A stretch of 64,000 bases of DNA from Gymnorhina tibicen (lineage: Eukaryota > Chordata > Aves > Passeriformes > Artamidae). The first letter of the stretch is position 1; every line of letters begins with the position of its first letter. The position numbers were made by a program, and so were the translations under genes. Below, one piece after another: positions 26,276 to 38,272 of this stretch. Location of the stretch: assembly GCA_013399875.1 (NCBI GenBank), contig VXAZ01001058.1, positions 3,003,377 through 3,067,376 of the forward strand. The letters run 5' to 3'. Under the pieces are notes generated by a model. It saw nothing but the letters and a program-made list of their open reading frames with translations. It ran no database searches and was not told the DNA's origin.

Positions 26276-26730
26276 CTTCATGTCCTCCAGGAGAGCCTGA
26301 GGGTCTTCAATGCCTTCTGGAACACATTTCTTGTTCTCAGGGAGAGATTCAAGCTTTTCCACCAGGGCTTTTAAACCCTTCAGTTCAAACTCTGTGAGGT
26401 GAGTCCATTTGGTTGAAACTTCTGTAGCTGGAGACCCTGTGGGTGTTTTGGGATAGTCCGTCGGGGTTGTTGATTTTACGCTGTCGTCTGACTCATTAGA
26501 CAAAGTTCTTTTTAGGTACCTCATTACTGTGGCTTTTTGTTTCCTCCCTGCAGCCTCCTTCCCTTCCGAGTGTGTGCTGTTGGGTGAGGAGGAGCCATCC
26601 ACCAAGGATTTGGAGTTCTTATCCAAGCTGTCATCCTTCTCCTCCTGGAGATGGGCATCACAAGATTCTTCATCCATGTCTAACCACGAATCTGATGAGT
26701 AGCTGTCTGTGCTGCGTTTTCTTTTTGCAT
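26276..26730 (-). CDS. KDM2B: KDM2B internal exon 7 of 8 (acidic linker and conserved helical segment)
   Basis: This is the largest exon seen, 455 nt, with two bases of a split codon then 151 codons. A short basic KRKR patch, a candidate nuclear localisation signal, is followed by a Ser-rich and acidic stretch (DSWLDMDEE). Next comes a low-complexity linker with the conserved [16 protein letters not shown] and [13 protein letters not shown] motifs, which offer likely proline-directed phosphorylation sites. It ends with the helical segment [16 protein letters not shown], then [19 protein letters not shown]. This final segment separates KDM2B from KDM2A and settles the paralogue. The donor is GTGGGT. 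Reading through it gives VGVITC and a stop, so unspliced RNA would end the protein at once. The acceptor ends in AACTTTCAG. Confidence 0.97.
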
Positions 26731-28713
26731 CTGAAAGTTAGAAAAAGAATGCTGAATTTTTACCCACTGTAACCTTGCAGCTGAAGCACTTCTGTACCAC
26801 TGGGGCCAGGTGCTGCCTATTTCAAAGGGCACTGGAGAATGGTTTAGTGAGTATGTGACAGGAATGGGCTTTATTTAGCTGATTTTTAATTTTTTTTTCT
26901 TTGAGGGGGGCGCTTGTTTGTCTGTTTTAATGCTGGTTTTCATTAACATCTACTCAGTTCAAATGACTGGGAAACATTTAGGGAAAAATTATGCTTTCTT
27001 CAAAGCTTCAGTCCTCTATGCCTTCAATTAGGAGTAGGCAGAGCTCTTAAGTCACACACAATTAATTTTCCCACAAATCCGAAAAAGACCAGATTCGGCA
27101 GCTTTACAGCTTTAAGAGGAGAGTTAGCACAGAAGGAGGAGGGGGAAATGAAGGGAGAAAGCACGTTAAAATGCTGTACATCATCATTCTTCCAGGAACC
27201 CTGCACAGCACAAAATCAACTCCTCAATACTTTTCCTCTCTGCAAGCAACTAACTGTTGATAAACAAGAACCCCCAGTTGTTAGTGCATGAATAGTCATT
27301 GCTCTTCTGAGACAGAGGATTTCAATTGTGCTTATTTTACGACAACAAGACAAAACACACTGAGAAACACAGGGGCTGTCACAGCTACATGCTACTGGTT
27401 TTCTTAATGCCGTTCCCGATACATTCTAGGTACTTCTCAGGAAAATTTAAAGGCAAGTTTCTGAGTCTAAAGAACTATTAATCTTAATTTCCCCCTAAGA
27501 GCCCCAATTGTTACCCAACTCCGTGCAATCAAGCAGGGAAAGCAACGTAGGAAACCAGTGGCCACGGTTCCCTCAAGCACACATCTTTTCTTATTTATTA
27601 GACACAATTTCCCTTACTAAGTGAACAACATTGAATGCAGGCTAGCAACAGCAGGAATTTCTGTGGAAAATAAAGTTAACACTGGCAACACCCAGTTAAG
27701 TCAATGTGAATTTTATTACTGGCTGAAATGGGTATGAGATCAAGCTGCAGACAAAAACACTGAGAAGGAAACAGAAGTCACACAGAAAAAGTGAGAGAAC
27801 AATTAATGAAAAGTTCCTTTCACAGCTTCCATGCTTTGCAGTGCAGTAGGTTTGGATTAGGACAATGTGAACCATGCTTAAGGAAGGATTAAATGGACAT
27901 TAATGAGAAAGCTCAGCATCCGGTTGTTAAACAGTGAGGTTCAAAAGAAATGCTGGAGCCCAGTTCCAAGCTGTAGAATTCCTCCTGATCACAGAGAAGC
28001 TCCTTGTCTCGTGCCCAGTTTGTACCACCTCGTCACAAACATGCTGGTCAGCTGGGTACCAGAGATGCCACAGGCAGTGGCAGTGTCTGAGGGCATCTTG
28101 CTCAGCCTGCCTGGCTGCTCAGTTCTGCAGATCCCAATAAAAACCCTGCAAGGCCAGGTCAGCTCTGTGTGTTACTGCCCCAGAGATACGAGTTGGTCAC
28201 CTCACACTTCTCAGGGCAAGTGTGCTGCTGCTACAGGGTCTGCAAACATCCAGCATCTCTGTCCAGTCTACTCCTTCAGACAGGCTTGCATTTTTCCTCA
28301 AAACCAAAATGGCTATGAAATGACCCCTGAAAGGCAAGTTTAAGCTGAAATGCCTGTGAAAAGACAGCAGTCACAGAAAACACCAGCTATCAGCAATGCA
28401 GGGTGCAGCCCAGTCCAGCTCCATCCACAGGGCAGGGTAACTTCCTCCCTGCAACCCTCCAAAAAAGCCTCACAGATTATTTTGTGTGCTGAGGTGGTGG
28501 CATCAGCACTCCAAAGCAGCTCCTCCTCTCTGCTCTGTGCTAATACACCCCCATACTTCTCTTAGAAAAATAAACAGGATTAGAAAATATCTTAACCAGA
28601 ACATTTAAAACCCACTCAGTTATCCAACTTTTATTTCACACTGTTTTTTCCTTTGTCCACAGTAGCAAGCACACGTACCCACCTCAAAGGCTACATAATC
28701 AGCTTATGTCATT

Positions 28714-28830
28714 CTCCCGTTTTACAACTGAGGAAACAGATGCTTGGGAGAAAGCACGATTTGCTCATTGTCACACATCAAATCTAGGGAAAAACCAGGA
28801 ATCAGAATCCAGACTCTCGGATCCAGGGCT
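28714..28830 (-). mobile_element. MIR-like SINE relic
   Basis: The plus strand reads CCGTTTTACAACTGAGGAAA, then a diverged TTTGCTCATTGTCACACATC segment and AATCAGAATCCAGACTCT. This follows the order of a reversed MIR core (TTTTACAGATGAGGAAAC, GTCACACAGC, ATTCGAACCCAGG). It is ancient and decayed. Confidence 0.6.
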
Positions 28831-30189
28831 GGAGCCCCTTTTCTGAGCCACACAGCCTTGGTGAGCTGTTTTACAACTGACTGAAGCACAAAGCCCAGCC
28901 TAGATGGGAGAAAACGCCAGTGATCTGGCATCAAACAGGAGAGGGTGAAAGCAGATACACATCCCTACGCTGCCAGGACAGTGTTATTAGCAGAAAGTGG
29001 TATAAATCTGCACAAAGAAAATCATGTTTCTGTCCTCCTATGCTGCAGCTCTGCTGAACAGGAACTAATGGCTGTAACTGGGGCAAATCACAAGCGTAAA
29101 TAAGGCCTAAAGAAAACGAGGAAGATCACGTTATGGAGGTGTGAATAATTTACTCCAAGTAATGCTCTGGTGCGAGGAAAAAAAGCTTCCAAGAGAGATC
29201 TCCACTTTTTGTCTCTTGCTCTAATCTATGGGAACAAAAGGCAGGAGAGGAGTGGAGCACCAGAGCATACTGGGGGCCTATTCCCACGAGAAGCCAGCAC
29301 ACGGAGGGGGGCCAGCAATTCCGTTCTGCCAGCTGCCACCGCGTCCCTGCCACCGGCTGTCGGCACAAGGCAGCCCCGCTGTGCCAGCCACACCTGGGCA
29401 CGGACAGGCAAACACAACTCACATCTAACCCCAAACAAACCACCACCCAAGCAGTGCCCTGTTCTCTGCAGGCCTGGCAGTCACCTCACGCCTTGCCTAA
29501 CGTTCCCCTTGGGCACAGGGCTTGCTGCTAACCTGGAGTGTACCAGGCTATTCTGGAGCACCAGGGGATTACGGTGCTGGTGCATCACTGGATTAAGAGC
29601 AGGCTGCTCACAAAACACAACAACTGTCTGCTACTGCTGCTAATCTAAAAAATAAAAAAAAAAGGCACCAAGGGAATCAATAATGGAAGGATAACTTCAA
29701 GGTGAGGGAGATTCAATTTTGTGTTTTCAAGTGTTTTGTTGTAACGCAACATGCCATGATTTTTATTTATTCATTTCAATGAAAACACTGTCTGACAGAG
29801 TTACTGTGCTGTGAGCTGAGGCCCTACATAAGCATAATCTGCATTTACTTTGTTGAGAAGTGCATTTTAAGTACTGTATTACCAGGGCTCCACTGACTCG
29901 GAGGTTTCTGGTTTATAAAGTCTCTCTGTGGGAAACAGCTCCTGCTCAGCTCACCTGTGTTTCTTCTTCTGAGTCAATGCACCAGCGAGTCCCAGGTCTG
30001 AACCCCAGTTTCAGAGGGGTTATCCAGTCTGGGCTCCCACACAACTTAGTGCAAAAAGACCTTCACCCCTTCCTCTCAAAGCAAATAAAACCAGCTCATA
30101 CAAACCATTCTGTGATCTAGCCCAGTGAAGAGGTGGAGCAGCACAGACTTGACCACAGGACAGAACATTAGAAATCTTTTTTTTCTATA

Positions 30190-30270
30190 GCAGTTCACTT
30201 CCCTGTGGTTCTGGGCAGATCACTTAAGTTTCCCCACAGTTATCCACTTGTACAAGAATAATTATACACA
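30190..30270 (+). mobile_element. Possible MIR-like SINE relic
   Basis: CTGGGCAGATCACTTAAGTT, then TCCCCACAGTTATCCACTTG and GAATAATTATAC, resembles the MIR core order (GGGCAAGTCACTTAACCT, CTCAGTTTCC, GATAATAATA). Similarity is partial. Confidence 0.4.
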
Positions 30271-33200
30271 GTTTCTTTCCTTGCTGAAAAGCAACTTGCT
30301 GTATTACAGAACTTAAAAGAAAGGAATGGGGGTCAGGCATAATTATGAAACCTTTCTGAACTCTTTAGAACAGTTCAGTGTGTAGTGTCTACCTTGCTAT
30401 TCCCAGCTCCCAACCCTGACACTGTGACTTGGGAGCAGCAGTTGCTCTCAGTCTGCTAAAGACAGCAATGACATTTTCATTAGCAGAAAACCCCTGAGCA
30501 TACTGGAAATGTATCACTGCATGGAGCACCCCACACAGGAACCACTCAGTGTACTCAGGTACCTGTCTATCATAAGCAAATCTATTCTATCCCCTGAGAA
30601 GGGGGAAAAAAAAGACATGGCTCCTTCACTGTGCCAGAGGGCATATTTTCTATATCCATCAGGCTTAACGTACAGTTAGAGCCATCCTGTTAAAATTTTA
30701 GCAATGGGAATCTTCAAAGCTGCGGGCTACAGAGAAAGCACGTCTCTGATAGCCCAGGATCTTCTCCCAATTACTCTTTGTCAGCTCACTCTCAACATCC
30801 ATATCTCACTGAAGGTCAACTGTGGTTGAAAACATCCAGTACAGACTCATTCATGATAAGAGTAAAAATAATGAAGACATATCCACCCTGAAAAACAGTG
30901 CACGTTCAAATCTAGTAGGAAACCCAAACAGGCTCCCTTCTGATTTCAGCTGGCAGGACAAATGTCCCAGTTGAGAGAGACAAGAAAAAGAAAAGAGAAA
31001 AGGAGATTGTGTGCTTTTACAGCAGCCTGTGATTGCTGTCATGTCGCCATTCCCCTGAGTGTTTGCCCTCCTGGGAGAGATCTGAGAAAGAACAGCCTCA
31101 CACACTGCCTGGGAGGACACGGCCTGGAAATTCATTCTGGGCCTGGGGAATGGGGGAGGAAGCCACGGCCATCAGCTTCCACCTCATTTAGAGCTGGACT
31201 CACGCTTTTATTTAGGGAGTGGGAAGACTCCAGCTTTCAGCCGTGCCTGCACAGAGGTGGGGTTTTTTCCTGTCTGAAGTTTTGTGAGTGGAGACATTTA
31301 GAAACCAGAACTACAAAGAGCAATATAAATTGCAACACCAGCATACAAGTATTGGGAGAGAGGTATCACAACACAATCACACAAATACACTTTCTTGAGT
31401 AGATAATGTCTTGAAAGTCACTCTGAATTTAACAACCTTCATATCAAAGCAAATAAATACTATGTTATAAAAACACAGTATGAAAAGCCTAAAGACATTC
31501 TTAAAATCCAAATACCGATGAACTCAGTTTTCAATGTTCTCCAAAGATGCTCTTTATCAACATAGTAATTTTTTTTTTTTTTTTTTACGTAGGAGAACAG
31601 AATCTCCACCAATCCTACGAAAACTGCTTCCCTGTGAATCCCAGAAACTGTGGGCAGTGTCCTGCACTCTCTCTGGTTGATGTCTCCTCAACTAATAATC
31701 ACTTTCTTAACTTCAGAGATCCACCACAACCACTCTACCAGAAGCTACGTAAGGAAAGAAAGCTGCACAACTCGAGGGTGAAAAATAGCCAGTTCTAGTA
31801 CCCAAAAGGAAAGGCAGAAAGTAGACATTTAGAACAAATTATGTCAAGGAAATTATTTTTTAAAAGTAGGAGAAACATTTAGATTATTCAAGAAACATTT
31901 CTGAAAATGAATACAAGTATGTGAAGAATTTTTTCTTAAACCAAGAAGGACAGAAGACAATTAAATCTACTGAGGGGTTTGAGGAGAAGTTAAGTACTTT
32001 GCTTCATTACTCTTTAAGGAGAATAATGGGAAATTCTTTGTCAAGGGATACTCCCTCATGGGAAATCAAGAAATTGCTTGCAGATAGAGAAGTCCCTACG
32101 GAACAGACAATTTAAGGACCTTTGCAGCTCTGAAGAAAAGCTTAAAAACAAAGAGGTAAGGTTTGGAACACTGGTGTCTTTAGGATATCCCATCCCTCAG
32201 CAAGTGAACAATATCAAGCTACAGACACCACAGAACAAACCAGTTTAACTCAAGGGTTACAGTTCACAGAGATTTGAGTCAAGAAGCTGGTCGCAGACCA
32301 GTTAAAAGAAAAGCAAAGCAAGCACTGGAAACAGTTTTACTCACACAGAACAAAGCAATGCAGCTTTGTAAGGGTAAATAATGTACCTTTACTCCTTTGA
32401 ATTTGGCAAATGCCAAAGTGAAAGATCCTGCAGTATAGCAGACCTGGTCTTTTGAACCACAACCCCCACTAAAATAATTAGTTTAAGGTTAAGTTTCTGC
32501 CAAGAAATAAAAACAAAACCCTAAGTTTCTGACAAAACAAAAGTATGCGTCTCTGCCACCAACTGAAGCAACCACAGGTCACAAGACCCTGACAAAGTTG
32601 CCACCAAACCCTTTTCTAACTAGCCAGGCTCCTTTTCCTGAAGCCTTTGCAGCTGGCACTCCTTGGTCATGCAAAACAGTCTTGTTCCCTCTAGACTGTG
32701 GATATCTATAGTTCCCAGTGAGCTTTTATAGGACTGGAATATCTCCCAGCTAACTGGACTGAGGCACATTTCGTGGGGATCACCAAACCATTATCAGTAA
32801 TTACGGAGCTGGGCTGGAATTCACACTGGTGATTTAGCTGGAAAAGGTCCCATCTCAATATCCTGAACCATCCACTCTCCACATCTAATTTGTTCTGAAA
32901 TTACACGTCGCTGATCTGGCACCCCTGTCCTGCCTGCAGGACCAGCCTCTTTCCATGCCAGTGGTTTGGACAACAGGAGATTGTTCCTTATTTTCCAAAG
33001 AATGCAGTTATCAGTTTTGTCACTGCTTTCTGAAGAGCTGATCCAAAGGGCTAATTCATCCTTTCCTCCTCTAGAATGATCTTAGGAGAAAAATTCCTCT
33101 GCACACAGAATTTCTGCTTAACTAACCTTTCTGACCAGGGTCTCAGAGCTAAAATGTGAAGCACCCAAATTCCCAGGGACCCCCACCATTCCCCCTGTCC

Positions 33201-34255
33201 CATCTACACAGACTATTAGCTCTGTCAAATTATTCTTGGTCAGTAAAACTCACCGGAGAGTGACACCTGCCCATAACTTCTTCAATCCCTTCTACTAAGA
33301 ATTGTGCTTGTAGGTGAGTATTTCCCTCCTCTGTCCAGAGCCTGGAGCAGTGCCAGCCATGCCAGGTTCACTCCGAGTGGCACCTCAGGGAGCAGGAGGC
33401 ACAGAAATATTTTAGTCCTCCTCCACACTTAACACGTATCAGTTAACACTTAGCTGGTGCTTGTGCTATTTTCAGCTATTCTGTGCTTAAAAGCGGAGGG
33501 AACATGGCCCACCACCTTGTTCCATCAAAAGGAGGAAAAGCAGGGCAGTTCAGCACAGCAACAACTGGACTGTCACACACTGATGCAAAGCTCACGCCAG
33601 TGCCAAGGTAATGCCTCGGGCACATCTATCTGTCTCTCCTCTGCTCCATTTTCAGCTCTTGTTGTAAAGGTTTCTTTGACCTCCCTGCACCTGGGTTACA
33701 GATCACGGAGATGTGTGTAGGTGTTTTCTTGGGTTTGTTTTTCTCCAGAACTAGAACTCAGTCACCAGAGAATTACAGGAGAATTTAAGGAAAAGAGAAG
33801 AGAAAGAAAGAAGGTTTAGTGACCACAACATGTTCTATAGAGGAACATGTTGCTCTACAAAAGGACTAAACATCAATCCCACCAGAGCACATTTGCAATA
33901 TACACATTTCTGGCTACTGAGGTACTGTGCTGAACATGGCAATAAATCCTCAGCTGTCTGGCAGATCATCCCAACACTAACATTACTGAAACCAAGGAAT
34001 GAACACATCCAAAAATTATTTTTCTGGGATCTGCTTGCTAAGGGAATGTTCAGTAAACATAATTCAAAGTAGGTTGGTACTTCATGGAAATGTTTAAGAA
34101 TCAAAAATCTTCCCCACCCCAAAATAAAGAAACAGTTCATTAGGGTTTCTCCAGTTCTCCAGTTCAGTTTATAATCTGCTTTGCAGAAACCAAAGCAGCA
34201 GCTAGCCTGAGGTGCCAACATCAGTTCTGAATCTGCACTCAAAGGATTCACTCAC

Positions 34256-34382
34256 CAATTAACATTGATTCTTTCTGGTACTCTTTGCTGAGGTGGCAGC
34301 GCTGGGTCACACAGGACACGTATCTCTCCAGAACATACCAGCACATTTCATAGTAGAAAGGATACCGGAACTTGGCGTGCAC
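34256..34382 (-). CDS. KDM2B: KDM2B internal exon 6 of 8 (C-terminal edge of JmjC fold)
   Basis: This 127-nt exon encodes 42 codons and the first base of the next codon. It begins [17 protein letters not shown] and continues [15 protein letters not shown] to [10 protein letters not shown]. The [17 protein letters not shown] segment follows the JmjC domain in both KDM2A and KDM2B and packs against it. As I recall the human protein reads VQPKF at the start and RSHL further on; here they are VHAKF and RCHL. The acceptor ends in GCTTTCAG and the donor is a strong GTGAGT. Confidence 0.97.
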
Positions 34383-36887
34383 CTGAAAGCAAGATCAACA
34401 CTGTCAGTCCATGGGGAAGGGAGAGAAGTTTACAGCACAAGGGCCAGTCATCATTCCCATCGTGTTATCAAGAGCACAAACAGTGTGAGGAGGGGGAGGG
34501 GAGAGGGTGGGAGCAGGGAGCTGAATGCCTCCAGCATACGGAATGAGGAGCCAGCCTGCCTGCCACGACAGCATCATTTCTTGGTTCACTAATTTGTATC
34601 CTCTTGGGGTGGTGGGAGAGGAGAGGGTTTGTGTTCTTGTGAAATCATGAAACTGATGGATGGCCCCTACAGAATTATTTACCTGCTGTATAAACATAGG
34701 GTGGTCACATACAGATGTTAGTCACTAAAACTTAAAATAAAGGCCTGGGTTTTCATCTCCTAAACACTATCACAGGATTTTTAACAAAATGACAACATTA
34801 CCTAAAATGAGTCGAGCAGGAAATTCATCTTTTTCATATGTGGTTGTCTCAACAATTTGATTAAACAAATGAACACACAAATTCTTGATAACTACACATT
34901 AAAGTAAAAACCCCTTATGTGGTTTACCTTTTAGTAGCAAGTTAGCTTTTGCCACAAACAGAGTAAGAATAGAAAAGCAGGATTTTGACAAAAGATCCTG
35001 TCAAGCTGTGTACTTCTTGTTACATCTTAGACCTGTTGTTCTCACACAAAAAGCTGAATTCTCCAACACTAGTTATTTGTGAGAGTATTTCAGATTCAAA
35101 AGGAAACAAAGAGGGTTTCCTTCCTTTCCAACACAGTTTTCTACTTGTAGAAGGTCACTGTACCAAAGAAGGATCTGGGAAGCTCCTAAAATGCAGGAAG
35201 ATACGTGTATTTGTTGTGATTTGTTAAAAATGGATGCCATGCATCTTGCATGCACTTGTACTTACACTGTACACCTCTTTCTCCTGGTGGCACAGAAATC
35301 TGCATTTTGCAGGCTCACGTGCATGCACTGCACTGGGATTACAGGAGCTGCTTTAAAACATTCTCTGCATATTCACTGCTCCCTAAGCCCAGAGGTGGGC
35401 ACCCACCTTTAGTGAAAAGCTGGACTGCACCAGAAAGGAGCATTATCTCAGAAAAACAACAAAACACCACCCACCTCAGATCAGCCAAAAGCCCAAAGTC
35501 TAAACAGAACCACTAACCCAGCACCTGCAAACTCCAACTCAGCTCTGCAAAGCAGGCACTGTCCAAACACCTGCAGGGTGATCAAAGCATCCACTTGAGC
35601 AGATCAGTGACTTACAGGAATGCCTGTATTTGAAAACTGTCCCCAAGGTGGACAGCCAAAGAACTTGCCTCTGTTCCCAGGGCACAGGAAATGCAAACAC
35701 TCTTAGCAGTAAAACAAAATGTAACGAAGGGAAAATATTCTGTATTGTCACACTAGATGTATCACACTGTAGGAATAAATACTCCATGGCAATTCCCAGA
35801 AGTTACAATCTCTTAAATTCAACACAAATACAGCTGGCAAATCTGAACTGCTTGTTGCTACAGGTCATGCATCCAGCACTGCTGCACCTTTCCAAATGTT
35901 TCCCTGTGTGGTTGGTTACAAAGCACACATACCAAAAAAAGAAGGGGAAAATGAAAAGGGAAAAAAAAAAAAACAAACCAGCCAAACAACAACCCCCTAA
36001 ATGTGAGAACAATTAACCCCAGGGCCTTTTTGCATTGAAGAAAATTTTTCCTTTAGTTTAGTTATTTGTCATAGAGAAGAGATCAAGTCACTTATGACTA
36101 TTAGGGAACACAGGGGAAATTATCCATGCTAAAATATATGCTAATAAAGGAACTCAAATTTTTCCAAGAGAGCACTGCAGGAAACAAAATTTGCAAAGAA
36201 TTGACTTACAAACAGGAAGCCGCCTTCCACCCCTCAGCCTTCAAAAGGTTTTCAGCCACATGCCTGGGAATATTAAAGACATCATTGCTCAACATTTGTT
36301 GACAGATTCTGAGCTTCACCAAATTTAGTTGTTACCAATGTTAATTCAATGTGAAAGACAAGGCAGTAATGCATGCAGTGCTCCCATTATGTATATCAAT
36401 CTTTAATATTCAATTTGAGTTCCTAATTGCCTCGCTATCAATGTTCCAACCCACAGCAAATCCCTCCATGCCTCTGTAATCCACTGTTTGCCCGAGAAGG
36501 CTTTGCTTTTACAAACCTTCAGAAGGAAGAGCTCTCCCTACCATCTGTAGACAGAGATACTGTGCAGAGATCTGCAGGGCCTTCTGCCAATAAAGAGACT
36601 CTAACAGTGCTTTAAAAACTTTTCAAGTTTGCCTTATGGAAAAGTATAGAGGAATATGCTCTTTGTGATATCCCTGAACATTTATTAATTATAACGGATG
36701 TGAATTGCATTATGTGCATGTCCATACTCTTTCCATTGTACACTCACAGTCAAATGAACTCTTGTGGGCAGGGGGGGAGGAATAAGAGAAAGAAGGAAAA
36801 AATTAAAAATGTTCTGTGATGAGTTCGAAGTGTAATATCTGATACAGACACTGCCAGAGGACTAAACTCCCCACCAGCAGGGAAATA

Positions 36888-36935
36888 CACTGGATCATCT
36901 AATAGGCATTTCCAGCTCTAACTTCTGTGATTAAT
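36888..36935 (+). mobile_element. CR1-like LINE 3' tail
   Basis: The plus strand reads TGGATCATCTAATAGGCATT, then TCCAGCTCTAACTTCTGTGA. This resembles the sense tail of older CR1 subfamilies (GATGATCTAATAGG..., CAGCTCTAACTTCTATGATT). It is short and diverged. Confidence 0.65.
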
Positions 36936-37983
36936 AATTTACAATCCACTGAAAAAAAAATTAATTATTCCTGTACAGCAAGAAAAAATCCTCTCTGGAA
37001 TATGATCCATTTCTTCAGTTCACAGTGAAATTATTTGAGAGGTTTATGTACCCGTCCAAAAACAAAACAAAAAAACCCTAAGCAAGTAAGACACACGTTT
37101 TCCTGAAAAAAGTATTAATCTCTTCCACAATGCCCCTTAAAATCATTACAAACTCCACTTGTGTTTAATCAATCTAATCACAATATCGAAAAGCAATTTA
37201 TGATTATTTACAAAATAATTAATCTAGCCACTTAAAATGCTATCTTACATTCCAGAAAACCAAGTGAATAGCAAACACCATCATCTGTGAGTGACCACCT
37301 TACGTATATATTTGGAGTGCCCTTGTTCCCACCACATTCCAGTATTTTAAGGCAGTTAAATTTAGGTGAATTGGGAGTAAGTTTGACAGATCCTTCCTCT
37401 TCAGTACTACAGAGCTGCATCACCCCTATGCTAAATGATCAATCCCTGCATGGCATCCTGCTCTGCAGTTCCTCAAGCTGGGCTTGCAGAGAGCTAAACA
37501 GCTTGGCCTGTTTGACTGGCTGTTAATTGGCCTCCAGGAAAGCCAGGCTGCAAAATGAGTCTCTACGAACTGTAAGGCTGGAGAATATTTGTTTACCTCA
37601 ATTGCACATTAGGAGCTGTTTCCAACAACAGACATGTTTTTTATTACTCCTTAAAACTATTTTTAAATGGCTACAACCCTCTTAAAAAGTCTCCCAGGGG
37701 TATGAGGAATTAAGCTAGAATAAGCATGACAAGTATATAAACTAGGCAATTTTATCAGGCTGTAAATCAGCATTACCATTTCAACCCCGTATTTATTCTT
37801 GTCTGAGCTAAGACAATAACAACTACACCTAGCATAAAAATGACTTTGAATATCAGCAATCAAAGATGATTAAACATTACATAGCAGATTTAAACACAGT
37901 GAAAACTCCATAAAATTGCTCTGTGCAAAATGAAGAGGGGAAGCACACCTGTATTACACTTTGATTTGAGTGTGGCAAATTAC

Positions 37984-38173
37984 TTTGTCAATCACATCAT
38001 GTAATTTACTTCTGTGCCATACACAATGGAAAGATCAATACTGATGAGAAACTCATTTGCAGTATGCTCACACTGGCAAATTTGGGTGAACTACATTGTA
38101 CTGAGTCTGCCAGACCAGCCAGTGTGTGAATGGAATTATTTCAACAAAGAAATGACAAAATTTGATTGACAAA
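37984..38173. promoter_or_regulatory. Candidate regulatory segment with inverted TGATTGACA motifs
   Basis: The 11-mer TTTGTCAATCA (37984-37994) recurs as its exact reverse complement TGATTGACAAA (38163-38173). TGATTGACA matches the known PBX/MEIS composite consensus. Function is inferred only. Confidence 0.3.
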
Positions 38174-38250
38174 GCAAATAATGTAGTACACACCAGAATC
38201 CTGTTCTGAAACCATTTCCCTTCAAGATTCCTGCATGCTATTTTTAGTTT

Positions 38251-38272
38251 GGAGGGGGGGTGTGGGGGGGTG
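38251..38272. repeat. Paired G7 runs, G-quadruplex-capable
   Basis: Two seven-base G runs separated by TGT lie on the plus strand, which is the template strand of KDM2B. The pattern allows four GGG blocks with short loops. Confidence 0.7.

Larger units (their letters stand above)
26731..34255 (-). other. KDM2B: KDM2B intron between exons 34256-34382 and 26276-26730
   Basis: About 7.5 kb with MIR-like relics at 28714 and 30190, a small GC-rich patch near 29280-29400 and a T18-type tract near 31569. Open frames on the plus strand at 27903-28343 and 29170-29643 resemble no known protein. Confidence 0.85.

Noticed and set aside
27903..28343. A 146-codon plus-strand open frame
   Set aside because: No domain, no homologue I can recall, and no sign of a gene around it.
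29170..29643. A 157-codon plus-strand open frame
   Set aside because: Composition is biased by local GC-rich sequence and no family is recognisable.
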